Assembly: GCA_013396525.1 (NCBI GenBank)
Contig: VWYX01001321.1
Span: 1-64,000 of the forward strand
Direction: 5' to 3'
Length of the DNA: 64,000 nucleotides
Source: Chaetorhynchus papuensis
Lineage: Eukaryota > Chordata > Aves > Passeriformes > Rhipiduridae
Positions 36,301 to 47,981 of this stretch are shown one piece after another. The notes below the pieces were generated by a model. The model made no database searches. It was not told the origin of the DNA and was given only the letters and a program-made list of their open reading frames with translations. Position 1 is the stretch's first letter. The number at the start of each line of letters is the position of its first letter. The position numbers and the translations under genes are program-made.

Positions 36301-39300
36301 TAAATGAACTGCAGCTTTTTTCCTAGGCCTAGTTAAAAGGACTGGAAAGAAAAGAGGTCTTTAATTGACTGTGTAAAGGTCCTGTGAGATATCCCAGACT
36401 CAGTCTGAAAATACTGGAGGAACATTGTGTGTGGCCTTTGGGAATGAAACCTTCACTTATTAATTATTTTCCTTGGAGTTTCCCTCGTGGCATCATTATG
36501 TGCTTCATTACAGAAAAGCGAGCACGAGTCTGCTCGGGAGATCTGACAGGGGAGACTGGTGAGTCAATCTGCTGGACTGTTCGAGTGCTGCTGGACCCTA
36601 ATCTGTTACTGATAGGAAACATAAGAATAATCTTAACCTTTAGGGGTCAGCCCCCCTCCTCCAAGCATTTCCTTCTTTAACATTCCACTGTCTCCCCGCT
36701 CAGAACGTGGAGGTGGGGAAGCAGTTTCAGTCTGAGTACAAGGGATGGAAGGGGCTCAGCTAAATGAGTGGGATATACAGCTTCCAGACTTTCGCAGTAC
36801 ACGGTGGGTGTGGTGTCTCCCTGGATAGATGGGAGCTATTTCTTCTTCCTGGAGGAAAGTCCTGACTGGACAGAGGCAGTGGTGCTTTGTCTCTGTAGTG
36901 GTGATGGTGCTGACCATGTGGGCAGATGTGTACGGGATGTCTTCTCTTGGGTATAAAACACTAATTTTGGAAGGACCAAGACATCGTTTTTCCCTCACAG
37001 TAAGAACTTCTCCAAGAGAATGAGAGCATGGATCAGTCAGCCTCGTTTCAGCTGTGGCACCACTAGGGGGGGAAAGAGTATGAAACATTTATATGTCAAA
37101 ATAGTTTCTGTACCCATTGGTTTTTATCAGCATTTTTCACTGTGCTACTGCCTGTATGGAATTGACCTGTTGGAACGAGCCCAGACGAGGCCTCCAAGAG
37201 GATCAGAGGGATGGAAAAGCTCTGCTGTAAGGCTGAGAAAATTGGGATTGTTCAGCCTGGAAAAGAGAAGGTTTTTGGGCCTTGCAGTACCTGAAGAGAG
37301 CCCACAGGAAAGATGGAGAGAGACTCTTGACAAGGGCCTGGAATAACAGGACAAGGGAGAATGGCCTCACACTGACAGAGAGGAGGGTTAGATGGGATAT
37401 GAGGAAGAAATTGTTCCCTGTGAGGGTGCTGAAGCCCTGGCACAGGTTGCCCAGAGAAGCTGTGGCTGCCCCATCTCTGGCAGTGTCCAAGGCCAGGTTG
37501 GATGGGGCTGTGAGCAACCTGGGATAGAGGAAGGTGTCCCTGCCCATGTCAGAAGATAGAAATGAGATGATCTTTCAGGTCCCTTCCAACCCAGGAGATT
37601 TTGTGATTCTGTGATGGTTTCCATCCCCTCCAGATCCTCCATTATTCTGCACTGTGACCATGTAATATGTCAAACAATGAGAAATGGGGAACATGTCTAG
37701 AAATTCCAGACATTAGTCCCTGAGACCAGATCATGTAGGTATAAACTTAGATGTACTTCATGAGCATTTCTCAGAGAGTTCTTCATGGAGAATGACCACG
37801 GTCCATAAGTTTGTACCTGTACCTGATGCCACCAAATCTGTTCATATCACTAGAAAGGAATAATATCTACTGACTGCCGTATTTCTCATTCCGTTAGGGA
37901 ACCACCTGCACAAAACCTGCTTTATGTAATGAGACTTATCTCTCCTTCTCAGACTTCGCCCTACCCTCCTCGCACCCAACCCTGAATGGACAGAGGACAG
38001 CAAAATCAGCACGGGACTCTTTTTCAGCCTACAACAGCAAATACCTCACTGTTTCTCAGAACCGGACTTCCTGGCACAGAAGTGGGACCAATGGAGCTCT
38101 TGAAGCATCGGTGGTGTCCTACAGAAGTTCTGTAAGTAGGGTTGCTTGTTCATTGAGCTACCTCAAGTGCCTTTGGGATGAGGAAGAGGCTTGAAGCAGG
38201 GGGAGAAAAGCAGGGTGCACTCCTCCTGCATGTAGGTTAAATCAGAACTGGGAGAAGTATCTTTGTGAGGCAATTGTTACCACAGCCTCAGGTGGTTCAG
38301 TTGTCTCTCTGTGTACAGCAAGAATTAATTTCTGCAGTAGTAATCTCACCAAACTTTTCTTAATTTTTTGCTTTAGCCAAAATCCTTCAGAGCAGGAATG
38401 GAGGGGTTGCTATCTCCCCCAGTGACAGAAGAGATCTGCAGGTTGATCACTAAATTGGGTGTGCTTGTGCCAACCCTGAGCCAGCTGTGCCCAGGTGTTA
38501 GTGGGCGCTGGATTGGATTGATTCCCAGTGGGAGTGTGGTGGGGCTGTGGTGTTCAGAGGAGAGCCACTGTTAGAGGGGGCACCTTTTGGGATGTATTTG
38601 TAGTGATATATTTGCAATCAGACCACTAGAACAAAATCATCATGAAATGCTGATCCTACCTTCCCATTTTATTATTCCTTGGTGTGATGTCTTATCAAGA
38701 AGCAGTGAAAGCAGGACCTAAACTGGTAATTTAAATCACTGTTTCTGACTTTTACAGTGGCTGTAAGAGGGGAGGGGAGAAAGATCTTGATAGTTCCTTC
38801 AGAGACATTTTTGAAATTGCAACTTTTTGTGTTCCTCTCTAAAAGAGTCTTTTTGTGCCAGAATGCCACATGGTAAGGCAAGCAGTGCAAATTTAGGGGC
38901 AGGAAATGTCTTTAGTGGAATCTGTGGGAATTTTGATTTGTTTTCTGTGAATTAGACACCCATAATTATGGGGATGGCACCTTGCTTCCAAGAGTGAGGA
39001 AAAGAGTCCACGGAGAGGGAGAGAGAGTCACTGTTGACTCTCCTCATCCCCTGTGTAATTCCAGCAACACCAGGTGTTGCTATGGTGCCCTCTCAGGTGG
39101 CTGGGATGTGGCAGGTGGCTCCACACAGTAACAAACAGGAAAGCCTCTGAGTGATTTTCACCTTCTCCAACCTCCTTGCTCCCTCTCCTGCTTCTTGTTC
39201 GTGCTTCTTGTTTCTGCCCACACTCTCCAGTAAGGGAGGAGAGGATGCTCAGAGCTCATCTTCTCTAGAGCCAGCTAATGCATTGTGTTGTGCCAGTGAC

Positions 39301-41343
39301 CTGGTGGTGGTGGTGGTGGTGGTGGTGACATCATTCCTTCTGCACTGTATAGCCTGAAAGTCTCTGGGAGGGACACTAGAAATCTGCCACGGGTTTTTCC
39401 TCACTTAGGCAGAGATGGATCCGGGAGGTTTGCATGGACTGCCTGTGAGTACTACATGAAAATGTATCTAATTAGGAAATGGGAAATTGCAATAAAATGC
39501 TGTCTCACAAGCAGTTTTATATTCTGCCAGGATGTAGTGCTGAGTGTAATTTTGGATGTGCCTGTATTTATGCTTTACACATGAAGGGTGTGTTAAGTGT
39601 GATGTGCAGAACAGATTATTCGGTGGTAATTTTGTGAAAGGATGAAGGATGTCGCGTGCACGTAAACCTAAGATTTATTTAGTGATATGACCACTGAAAG
39701 CTACTTTGTGGGAAACTAAGTGAAGCAAAAGAATGAAAAACAAGAATCTGGGAGGTGCTGATGTATATAATAATATGCACCTTTATATGATGCCTTCAAA
39801 AATTTGTGTTGTGTTAACAAACAAGGTAACTGCCATACAGCAACTGGTTAACTTTGCATTCAGCACTTCCAACACACGTAAGGAAGGGGAGAAAAAGAGA
39901 GAAAGAAACCTGTGACTGGTACCTGTCAAGATTTTACTTGTACAGTCACCTATGGGAACCATAAATGTCTGGAATTAGGTTATGGGATGATGGCTTTGGG
40001 TCAGGTTGACCCTTGCTTTTGTCTTGTTTGCCCATCACTGGAGGTCTGGTGTCACTCCAGTGAATAACATTTTAGAGAGCTCTGTGAAGGGCTTTACACA
40101 GCAGCATTGTGCTGGAAATGATGGTTGGACGCAGTTTGGAAAACTCATGGGCTGCCTTGGTGAGTGGGAGTGGCAAGTGAACGCCCCAGTGCCAGAGTTC
40201 CACACGGATGCTGCAGAATTCCCGTCCAGGCTGGGGAGTGATGGTGGGATTACTGTTGGAGCTGTATCCCAGAAGGGTTCTGAGAGGGAGATGATGAAGA
40301 AGGGCTGGTCTGAGGGGCTGACTGAGTGCACCATGGGTGGTTTTAAGGATTTTATCCATGGATTCCCTTTTGCTGTGTTATTGGTCAGTAATGCAGTCCT
40401 TTCATGATATGTTAAAATACAAGCTAGCACCGTTAACCATTCATGGGACATATCCTTTCTAATCCCTGGTATTTCCCAAAGTGTTTTTGTCCAGCCCTGA
40501 CCTTCTGGACCTTGAACTACGTTGAAGATATTTCTCTTGTTCTGGCTAAGATTGATTTCTTCCCTTCTGACACAGTTTTTCTTCCCTTCCCTGCCTGCTT
40601 TGCTCCACAGCACATGGTCTGTAATGTGATCCTTATTCTCACTTCTCTGTCCACTTTCAAAATGTGTGTGTCTTCTCCCTTTGGTCTGTGCACGTGCAGA
40701 ACAGGGCTACAGGGCTGGTGTGTGCCTCCGTACCTGCTCTTCCGTAGGGATCCCACGCGTTGGGATAAGGCCACTATCTTTAGTTTATGGTCAGAGGAGG
40801 AATGAAATGAGACTGGTTTGCAAAATGAATGTTTGTAGGTCGTACCTGGATTCTTCACGGCTTCACGTGCTGGTGTGGAGATAGACTCCCCCAACCTACT
40901 TGGGCTTTTTTGACACTCCTGTGTTTCTCTCCCAGATTATCAACAACTACGTGGACGGGACCCAGGGAGGGGCCAGGGACAAGGCCTCCCCGAGTGGCCT
41001 GCACTTCAGGGACAGCAAGAGGAAGGTCGACTACGTCTTGGCCTACCACTACCGCAGGCGCCTGGCCCGGCATGCGCCCAGCGCAGCCTCCCCGGAGCCG
41101 ATGTTCGGATCCGCCTCTGCAGCCCTGGTTTCGAATGGAAGCACCGGGAAGGGCCGTGCTGAGCCCCGGCAGCAGCAGCAGGACGATGGCCAGCGTGCCG
41201 TGCGGGAATGGCCAGGGCTGTCGGGCCTGGAGGTGGTGGAGCTCAGCCCGCTGGATGCCCTGGAGGAGGAGAGGCGGCTGCAGCGGGAGGAGTACGAACA
41301 CAACCTGCTGCAAGCGGGGCTGGAGATCGAGAAAGACCCCGAG
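33330..41343 (+). CDS. ANO2: Anoctamin-2, N-terminal part (4 spliced exons; continues beyond the window)
   Basis: ANO2 (TMEM16B) is a plasma-membrane calcium-activated chloride channel known from olfactory neurons and photoreceptors. The four exons join in frame to give 217 residues, all from the cytosolic N-terminal region ahead of the ten-helix channel. The last exon carries the anoctamin dimerisation-domain start LHFRDSKRKVDYVLAYHYR and LDALEEER...REEYEHNLLQAGLEIEKD, close to human ANO2 and, less so, ANO1. The next exon, expected to begin with an FVRIHAPW-type block, was not found before 64000, so the gene continues to the right. Its place directly downstream of VWF on the same strand is the conserved vertebrate arrangement. 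Confidence 0.93.
33349..36513 (+). other. ANO2: ANO2 intron 1 (candidate)
   Basis: No exon or mobile element was recognised. An AT/GT alternating low-complexity stretch lies in 35814-35905. Confidence 0.55.
35814..35905. repeat. AT/GT-alternating low-complexity stretch
   Basis: Repeated tatata, tgtatgtacatatac and acatacatgcacacac strings form alternating purine-pyrimidine DNA in ANO2 intron 1. Confidence 0.8.
36514..36558 (+). CDS. ANO2: ANO2 candidate second exon (45 nt)
   Basis: It follows a TTCATTACAG acceptor and ends at a GTGAGT donor. In phase 1-to-1 reading it encodes (E)KRARVCSGDLTGET(D), joining without a stop to both neighbours. An alternative is a first exon starting at the in-frame ATG at 36498 (MCFIT...), but that ATG has a poor context. 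There is no strong homology, only splice-site and phase support. Confidence 0.65.
37168..37614 (+). repeat. CR1 LINE 3' end, well preserved
   Basis: It extends from 'tggaacgagcccagacgagg' through 'gttcagcctggaaaagagaa' and 'cacaggttgcccagagaagc' to 'cccttccaacccaggag' and a gattctgtga tail. At about 447 bp it is the longest copy of the subfamily also present at 10.5 and 56.2 kb. It is inserted between candidate ANO2 exons 2 and 3. Confidence 0.95.
37953..38131 (+). CDS. ANO2: ANO2 exon upstream of the conserved dimerisation region
   Basis: This 179-nt exon follows a strong acceptor (tctctccttctcag) and precedes GTAAGT. In the only stop-free frame that fits both neighbours it encodes FALPSSHPTLNGQRTAKSAR onward, a Ser/Thr/Asn-rich, presumably disordered stretch ending YRSS. 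That ending meets the next exon at RSS|IINNYVD, the same junction as human ...RSSS-VINNYLD. It starts with two bases of a split codon and ends in phase 0. Confidence 0.85.
39302..39328. repeat. (TGG)n microsatellite
   Basis: About nine consecutive tgg/ggt triplets lie in the ANO2 intron between the 38-kb and 41-kb exons. They are likely length-variable. Confidence 0.95.
40936..41343 (+). CDS. ANO2: ANO2 exon with start of anoctamin dimerisation domain
   Basis: This 408-nt exon (136 codons, phase 0 to 0) lies between CTCTCCCAG and GTAAGT. It begins IINNYVDGTQGG, contains LHFRDSKRKVDYVLAYHYRR and SNGSTGKG, and ends NLLQAGLEIEKDPE. These blocks match human VINNYLD, MHFHDSQRKVDYVLAYHYRKR, SNGETGKE and NLMEAGLELEKD. 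Between them is an extra segment with a Gln run (RQQQQDD), giving about 25 residues more than I recall for the human exon. The exon is strikingly GC-rich compared with its flanks. Confidence 0.97.
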
Positions 41344-43591
41344 GTAAGTGGGGGAGACTTGAACCTCATACATGGCATTGGGTGTCCCGATGGATAATGG
41401 CCACTTTGGATGCCCAAAATATGGTGTGAAGCTAAGAAGGTGGCCAGGGTGTGTTTGTGTGGCTTGGTCCTTTCTGCCTGAGAAAGACGTGGTTGTTATT
41501 GTTGTGTTAATGTGGTGTTGAGTAACAGTTTCAATCTTACTTCAGGTGAAAACATATTTCTTTATCTCAATGTTCTTATGGCATGCAGCAAACACACTTT
41601 CCTTACCAATAAAAACCCCTTAAATATTGCTAAAATGAAGAAAGTGTCTCTTAAGTAATTTGCTGGAACACCTCTAAGGCATTTCATGTTTCCTCACAAT
41701 ATCTTCAGTGTGACTCTCAGTTTTCTTCTCAGCCATGTGTAAGTTTTGTGTCCTTTCTTCATTCCACCCCCGTAATGAACAGCTCCTATGCTGTGACAGG
41801 AGAAGCTCCCAGCCTATGATGTTTTTATTCTCCCCACGCTATGCTCACATCAGCTGGGAGCTGTGGTTATTTCACTTGGCTGTTGCCAGTCAGTCAGCTG
41901 AGCACAGGTCTTCCAAATCCCACGTTGTTGCACTGAACTCTGTGCTATCCCACTATGCCTCCTTGAAAGCCATGGGTATTTGTAGCCAGTGAAGGGAAGT
42001 CCCTGCTGGGTTCTTGTTTTAGGTGCTCTGTTCTTGACACCAAATTTGAGAGATTTAGAGCTTCTTTTCATACGTGCTGAGATCTTACAGCTCGTGTTGC
42101 TTCCAGTGCAACCAGCCACCACTTCCAAAATGTGGAGCAAATCACAGATTGAATCTGAAAATTCGAGTCTGACTGGCTTGGCATAGTGTATGCATGTTAA
42201 ATCACTGGCAGGGGTAGAAAGAAATAGAAAAGTCTTTTGATTCTTAACATTTTCCTTGCTTAGTTTGCTGAGTTGCAGGTGGCTCTGGGTTGTATTTCAC
42301 TGCACAGCCTGACTGAGCCATCCTTGCACTGAGCAGAAAAAAGTGATCTCAGACCCTGATTCTTTTATGCTGCGCATGGGGGTTATGGTTCAGTACATGA
42401 TCATCTTATTGCTATGATTTTTATAAGCAAATTGCACAAAACCCAGGAGAAAACTGTTTTTGGAGACCCCTTTCAGTTCTGAATTTCATCAGAACCCAAA
42501 AGGTCTAGCAGGAGATTTGGATTTGATTATTTGACTCATTACTTACCCTAAGTCCAGCTGGATACAAATTCTGTTTTGGCCTCCTTCCAAGTGATGACAC
42601 ATGCTCTTAAATAATATACAGAGTGATAAATGGTGTCATAAAGTGTTGATCAAAAAACCCCTTTTTGTCACAGTCTTCACTATGAAGAGGAAAAGGCTTT
42701 TTTGTAAATGAGCTGGGAAGTTCACAGGAAATTGTTGATCAGTTCTTTCATGGGAAAAATGAATTGATTTTGAAAATTACAAAAAATGCTATTCCATCAC
42801 TTCTCTTACTGTGTATGCACGGAGTCACTCCTATCCCCCATCCCTCCTCCCATCCTTCCCCAACAGATAAGCTGTCTAATCAAAAGGGGAAAGTGTTTTT
42901 CCTTCCAGAATCTCCTGAGAAACTGGAAGGAACTGGAAGGATTGTGCATTATCCTTTTTCTTCCCTACCCATGACCTGTGGCTTTTACTTCCTTTTCTTT
43001 TTCTCACCTCACTGATTTTTTTCTTCTGTTAGTTAACTCCTGTTGGAACATGCTGAAGGTTCTGCCTGTTTTCTTGCTGTGAATTTTGTAGAAAATGCTG
43101 ATTAGGCACATGTGAAAGGTACAGCTGTCCTTATATGTGGATTAAAATTGTGTGTTGAGTTGATACGAGAACAGCTTCTACTTTTAGTCCTGGGAAAAAA
43201 TATGTGTCTATAAATTCATTAAACTGAGAACAGCCTTAAAGCAGCATTTGTATTTTTGTACAGTGGACTTTCAACTACTACATTTCCAGTGGATTATGCT
43301 GAACTGAATGTTTGTTAGGTGGAGGTTTTTTGTTTGTTGTCGTTCGTTTCAGTGCTAATATAAGAAATGGATTTTTGTCACATAATACTGTTGGAAGTTG
43401 AGATATATTCTCTAATACATACTCTGGACCAGGTTTTAAGATAAGTCTGAGCTGGCTGCAAAGGTAAATGCTAGAGGGATTCCACTTGTGGATCCTTGGT
43501 TTAGAGCAGGCCGTGATTTCTCTGCCTTACATCATCTTCACGTGGTTTTGCAAGAAAATCCACTAATTTAGGAATGATACGATGTCCTGAA

Positions 43592-43622
43592 TCAAAGAAT
43601 CATGGAATGGTTTGGGTCTACC
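43592..43622 (-). repeat. CR1 LINE terminal fragment, minus strand
   Basis: The string tcaaagaatcatggaatgg followed by tttgggtcta is the reverse complement of the last ~30 bases of CR1. The remainder of the element is absent. Confidence 0.65.
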
Positions 43623-44127
43623 AACCTCACAGAATATGGGAGTTCTTCTAGAAGCTGCTTTTGTAGGCTGAAACCTTTTAGACCTCATGAAGTTCATCTC
43701 TAGGAACACAGGATAAAGTTACAACAATTTAAAAATCTTTATTTCTGCAGCTATTTTTTTTCGGAAAAGCGGGAATTTCCATGATGTTAATATGTTTGTT
43801 AGCATGTGGCGTTATTATGACTGTTATACGCTTGATTATTAGGGATAAACACCTTTCTCACTTGTATTGTCAATTCATTGTGTAAAAGAAGAGAGACAAG
43901 AAAAAAAAAGATGATGTAGAATTTGTATGTGGAGAGAGGCATATTGCTCTTTTTGAATTCGTAGAAAATAAGCAAGACTATGGACTATCTCCATAACCTC
44001 CCAGTTATTATTTGTGAATTAAGGAATTTTTGGCTATATTTTCAACTGCCTAATAACTTTCTATTTTTTGTTATTGCTGTCCTCCAGAGAAACTTTCATT
44101 TCTCTTAATACATCCTTCCTGTTCTGT

Positions 44128-44382
44128 TTTTTTTTTTTGTTTGTTTGTTTGTTTTCCTTTATTTAAATGAAGGTGATATTTTGCATGTCCAAGACAAAGT
44201 GCACAATGACAGTCTTGGGTATGATGTTGCCCAGGAAGGACAAGAAATACCATGAACATTGCAGTTCTTGGTTGTTTTTTGTTTTTTGTTTTTTGTTTTT
44301 TTTTTAATTTTCCTTTTCCTCTTTCCCTTTGCTGTTGTTCTATTCTTCTTTGTTTTGTTTTGTTTTTTGTTTGTTTGTTTGG
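44128..44382. repeat. T-rich / (TTTG)n low-complexity region
   Basis: Two clusters of T runs broken by single G (tttgtttgtttgtttg, gttttttgttttttg) lie at 44128-44158 and 44274-44382. Apparent Phe-rich open frames here are artefacts of this composition. Confidence 0.9.
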
Positions 44383-46095
44383 TATTTGTTCCTTGGGAAA
44401 CTGATAGTTGTGTTTCACCTAATCAGAAACCAGTAGTTCCCTTAAATTTGAATTTTGCTGTTGCTTTAATGACTGCAAATGCACCACACACCATATTCAA
44501 TTAGTATTACGTATGGCAAGGTATAATAGGTATGGAATAAGAAGACACTGGAGATGTGCCTTGGCATTCTGACAAAGCTGGATCATTTTCGAGCACATTG
44601 GAAGTGAAATGTACTTTGCTAAATAGCAGTTGGGAGAGGAAATATTATTTCAAGGGGAAGATGATGACAATCCTAAAACAAAGGGTAAATTACCCTGCAA
44701 GAAGCTCATCTAACCTCAGTTTTTGAGCTAGTATTGTTTCAAAAATGTCTTAGTAAACCCCCTTGATTACATTACACTTGAGGGGAAGGAAGTCTTTAAG
44801 GTTCTCAGTGTTGATAATAATATTACTGATGCTGGAGGTTGTGATTGGATTCTCCTGCTTGGTATTCCAAGGCATGTTTTTGCATTTTTGTGTAAAAAAC
44901 CTCACATAAACTTAAAAACCCAACCAGCCAAACAAACCTCCCAGCACCCTGCCAACCTGAACCAAACAAAAGCTTATAGTGCTGCAGTAGATTTTGTTTA
45001 TGGGGTTAAAACGCACTGTTTTGTTGCACTAAGGTGCTCCCTATTTGTCAGTGGGAGAAGTCTTTGTCTCCTGTCAGCTGTTAAGGACAAAAAGTAGCCA
45101 AAATGATATCACGTATATTGCTTAATTTAGCATAAATTAAAAGCCTGAAAGAAAAAGAAAAAAAAAAGATGTCTTTTCCCAAAATCCATCAATGTGCTCT
45201 GTGGATAATCCCAGGAAAACATCTCATGCCCTTAGTACATAAGAGACACCTTGCAGGCACTCAGCGTGGACGTTGTACTTGCCTCAAAATATTCATTCAT
45301 CCAGAGTGCAGAGGAAAGCTTAATAGCAGCATTAATTTTAACTAAAATTAATTTTAAAAGGATATGGAAATTTAATATGAGTCCCAGACCTTCATCCCTG
45401 TTAGTGAATGCCTCCTGAAGCCAACGAGAATGCAAACAGAGTAACGTAGCATTGGAAGCAGACTGGGGTCTTTTGTGCTCTAGGTCTTTGGACTTTGTAT
45501 TTCAGTCTCTCAGCACTCAGAACAAGGCAATGCTTCTTTGGGGAGCCAATTATATAAATATTTGATGCATATTTTTCAGTGACTCTGGTTACAGAAGCAT
45601 TAATTAGCTAAAACATGTTCTGCTCCTGTATGTTACTTATATGGGGCTGAAATGTAATACACAGCTCTTATAAAATTAAAGTTGAACAGGCAAGGCAAGG
45701 CTTTCAGTGGTAGTGAAGAGAACGTGATGAAAATATTGGCAAATTGATTAACTATTTAAGAGGAAATTATGTCTCCATTTTAGACAGGATTTTGAAGTAG
45801 CCCCATGGGATTTAGGTGTGATTAAATCAGCATTAAGATAATGATCCATAATAAAAGGTGGCTAAGTAGCATGGCTGTGCTGTCAAAGCTCAAAATCCAT
45901 GCTATGGATCCTGGTTTTTTAATGATGGTGTTGTGACTTGAATAGATGAATGGGCAGATAGACTCACTCTGTGTATTTTAATTACCATCCACACTCTTGA
46001 TGCTCAACTATGAGGTACCTTAGTCAAAATAGCTTCCAAGAGATGCAGAGAAAATTTAAAAGATGTACAAAAATCACCTATATTTTGTCAATAAC

Positions 46096-46129
46096 CTTTA
46101 TAAAGCTCTTGGGCAAGAGCTTTATAAAG
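46096..46129. repeat. 34-bp inverted repeat (16-bp perfect arms, 2-nt spacer)
   Basis: Arm ctttataaagctcttg (46096-46111) is followed by gg and then its exact reverse complement caagagctttataaag (46114-46129). Each arm also contains the 10-bp palindrome ctttataaag. It could extrude as a cruciform, or as an RNA hairpin in the ANO2 intron. Confidence 0.95.
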
Positions 46130-47249
46130 TATATAAGTAAATGTCATCAATTGTCTGAAGATTGGGAAATGGAGTCATCCATCTCTTGGATTTTAGGTGG
46201 AGGTAGAATAGGGCTGTACATTGTGGTGATATTTACAGTGGGATTTGGGCCAGAGGCATCCTAATGTTACATATATTTTTACATAATGCCATTTCTAGCA
46301 GACTTGCCTGGTAGAAATGGCCACTAGCCTCCTAAATTTGTGTTTCCATTTCTTTGAGTCCTGTGCTGAGTTCTGTCGCCTGCTGGGAGAACTACTTCAA
46401 TTCCTACAAACTTGTTGGCAGAGGAGAAGCCCACAGGGAATGACTTGTAAATCTCTGCTGGGGCGTGGCAGGGGGACAACTGGACACTTGCAGGACGGGG
46501 CATGAACAGTAACAAAATCAGCTGCTTGGCTTGCTCACAGATGATTCCCTGGAAACATATTTTAATTATCAGTGCTCTCGTTTGCAGCAGAAGTTTTAAT
46601 GTGCAAATTAAATCCCTGGGGAGGGTTTGAAGAGTGACACACGAAGCCCTGAGGGATGTGACGCTGCCACAGTGCCTGTAGAGGAGGCTTGGAGGCTGAA
46701 TAGTGATAATTTCTCTAAGGCATTTAGGCCAGTGCAGCTTGAATTGCAGTTTCATGAAAACGAAGTAGTAAAATACGAGATAGTTTGGGGAATTTGGCTC
46801 TGGGATTTGTCGCTTTTCTGAGCTGTTAAATGACAGAGGTCACGCTGCTGTTATTGGGGTGAGGAGCTGTGTGAGGGCTGCCCCAACTGCAATACCTGCT
46901 GCCTGATGCACCTTGACCTATCCTTTGTTGCAGTAAATAATCCTGAATTTCAGAGTTTCTTTTCCGGGGGAAATGGGTGTTTCTTTGCTTTCCTGCCACT
47001 GCCTACTTTCTCTCTAGCAGCAAACAGCCCTGCAGGTATCTCTGGTGCCAAAGTGCTCACTTCTGAATTTCTGCTGCTTAGGCAATTGTTCTATGATTTC
47101 ACAGTTTTTCCGAGTCATTGCTGGTTAGCCATGATTTCACACCTCATGGAAAATCCTCTGCCTAAACCAGAGCCACTGAGAATTCCTCTAGGGAGCAGAT
47201 GTAACACTGTAGAGAAGTGCTCCCTGTTTTCAATATGTTGCTTTTATAC

Positions 47250-47894
47250 NNNNNNNNNNNNNNNNNNNNNNNNNNNNNNNNNNNNNNNNNNNNNNNNNNN
47301 NNNNNNNNNNNNNNNNNNNNNNNNNNNNNNNNNNNNNNNNNNNNNNNNNNNNNNNNNNNNNNNNNNNNNNNNNNNNNNNNNNNNNNNNNNNNNNNNNNNN
47401 NNNNNNNNNNNNNNNNNNNNNNNNNNNNNNNNNNNNNNNNNNNNNNNNNNNNNNNNNNNNNNNNNNNNNNNNNNNNNNNNNNNNNNNNNNNNNNNNNNNN
47501 NNNNNNNNNNNNNNNNNNNNNNNNNNNNNNNNNNNNNNNNNNNNNNNNNNNNNNNNNNNNNNNNNNNNNNNNNNNNNNNNNNNNNNNNNNNNNNNNNNNN
47601 NNNNNNNNNNNNNNNNNNNNNNNNNNNNNNNNNNNNNNNNNNNNNNNNNNNNNNNNNNNNNNNNNNNNNNNNNNNNNNNNNNNNNNNNNNNNNNNNNNNN
47701 NNNNNNNNNNNNNNNNNNNNNNNNNNNNNNNNNNNNNNNNNNNNNNNNNNNNNNNNNNNNNNNNNNNNNNNNNNNNNNNNNNNNNNNNNNNNNNNNNNNN
47801 NNNNNNNNNNNNNNNNNNNNNNNNNNNNNNNNNNNNNNNNNNNNNNNNNNNNNNNNNNNNNNNNNNNNNNNNNNNNNNNNNNNNNNNNNNNNNN
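47250..47894. other. Assembly gap (645 N)
   Basis: An uninterrupted run of N. Every open frame crossing it is meaningless. It ends exactly at the start of a pentanucleotide array, which probably caused the gap. Confidence 1.
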
Positions 47895-47981
47895 CTCCTC
47901 TCCTCTCCTCTCCTCTCCTCTCCTCTCCTCTCCTCTCTCCTTTTTTTTTCTTTTCTTTTTTTTTTTCTTTTTTTTTTTTCC
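47895..47981. repeat. (CTCCT)n array followed by T-rich tract
   Basis: About nine units of the pentanucleotide ctcct follow the gap directly and pass into runs of T with scattered C to about 47981. The whole block is homopyrimidine on this strand. The true array length is unknown because the left end is in the gap. Confidence 0.95.

Larger units (their letters stand above)
41344..47249 (+). other. ANO2: ANO2 long intron, first part
   Basis: No further ANO2 exon was recognised. The stretch contains a CR1 tail fragment (43592), T/G-rich low complexity (44128-44382) and a near-perfect 34-bp palindrome (46096). The remainder is AT-rich and without recognisable features. Confidence 0.6.

Noticed and set aside
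40035..40613. 192-codon minus-strand open frame between ANO2 exons
   Set aside because: No homology or domain was recognised. It has no promoter or splice context and low-information composition. It could be tested with RNA-seq but is not supported here.
40829..41373. Long frames in other registers over the ANO2 exon
   Set aside because: They are shadow frames caused by the high GC content of the real exon, which reads from 40936 in the RDSKRKVDYVLAYHYR register.
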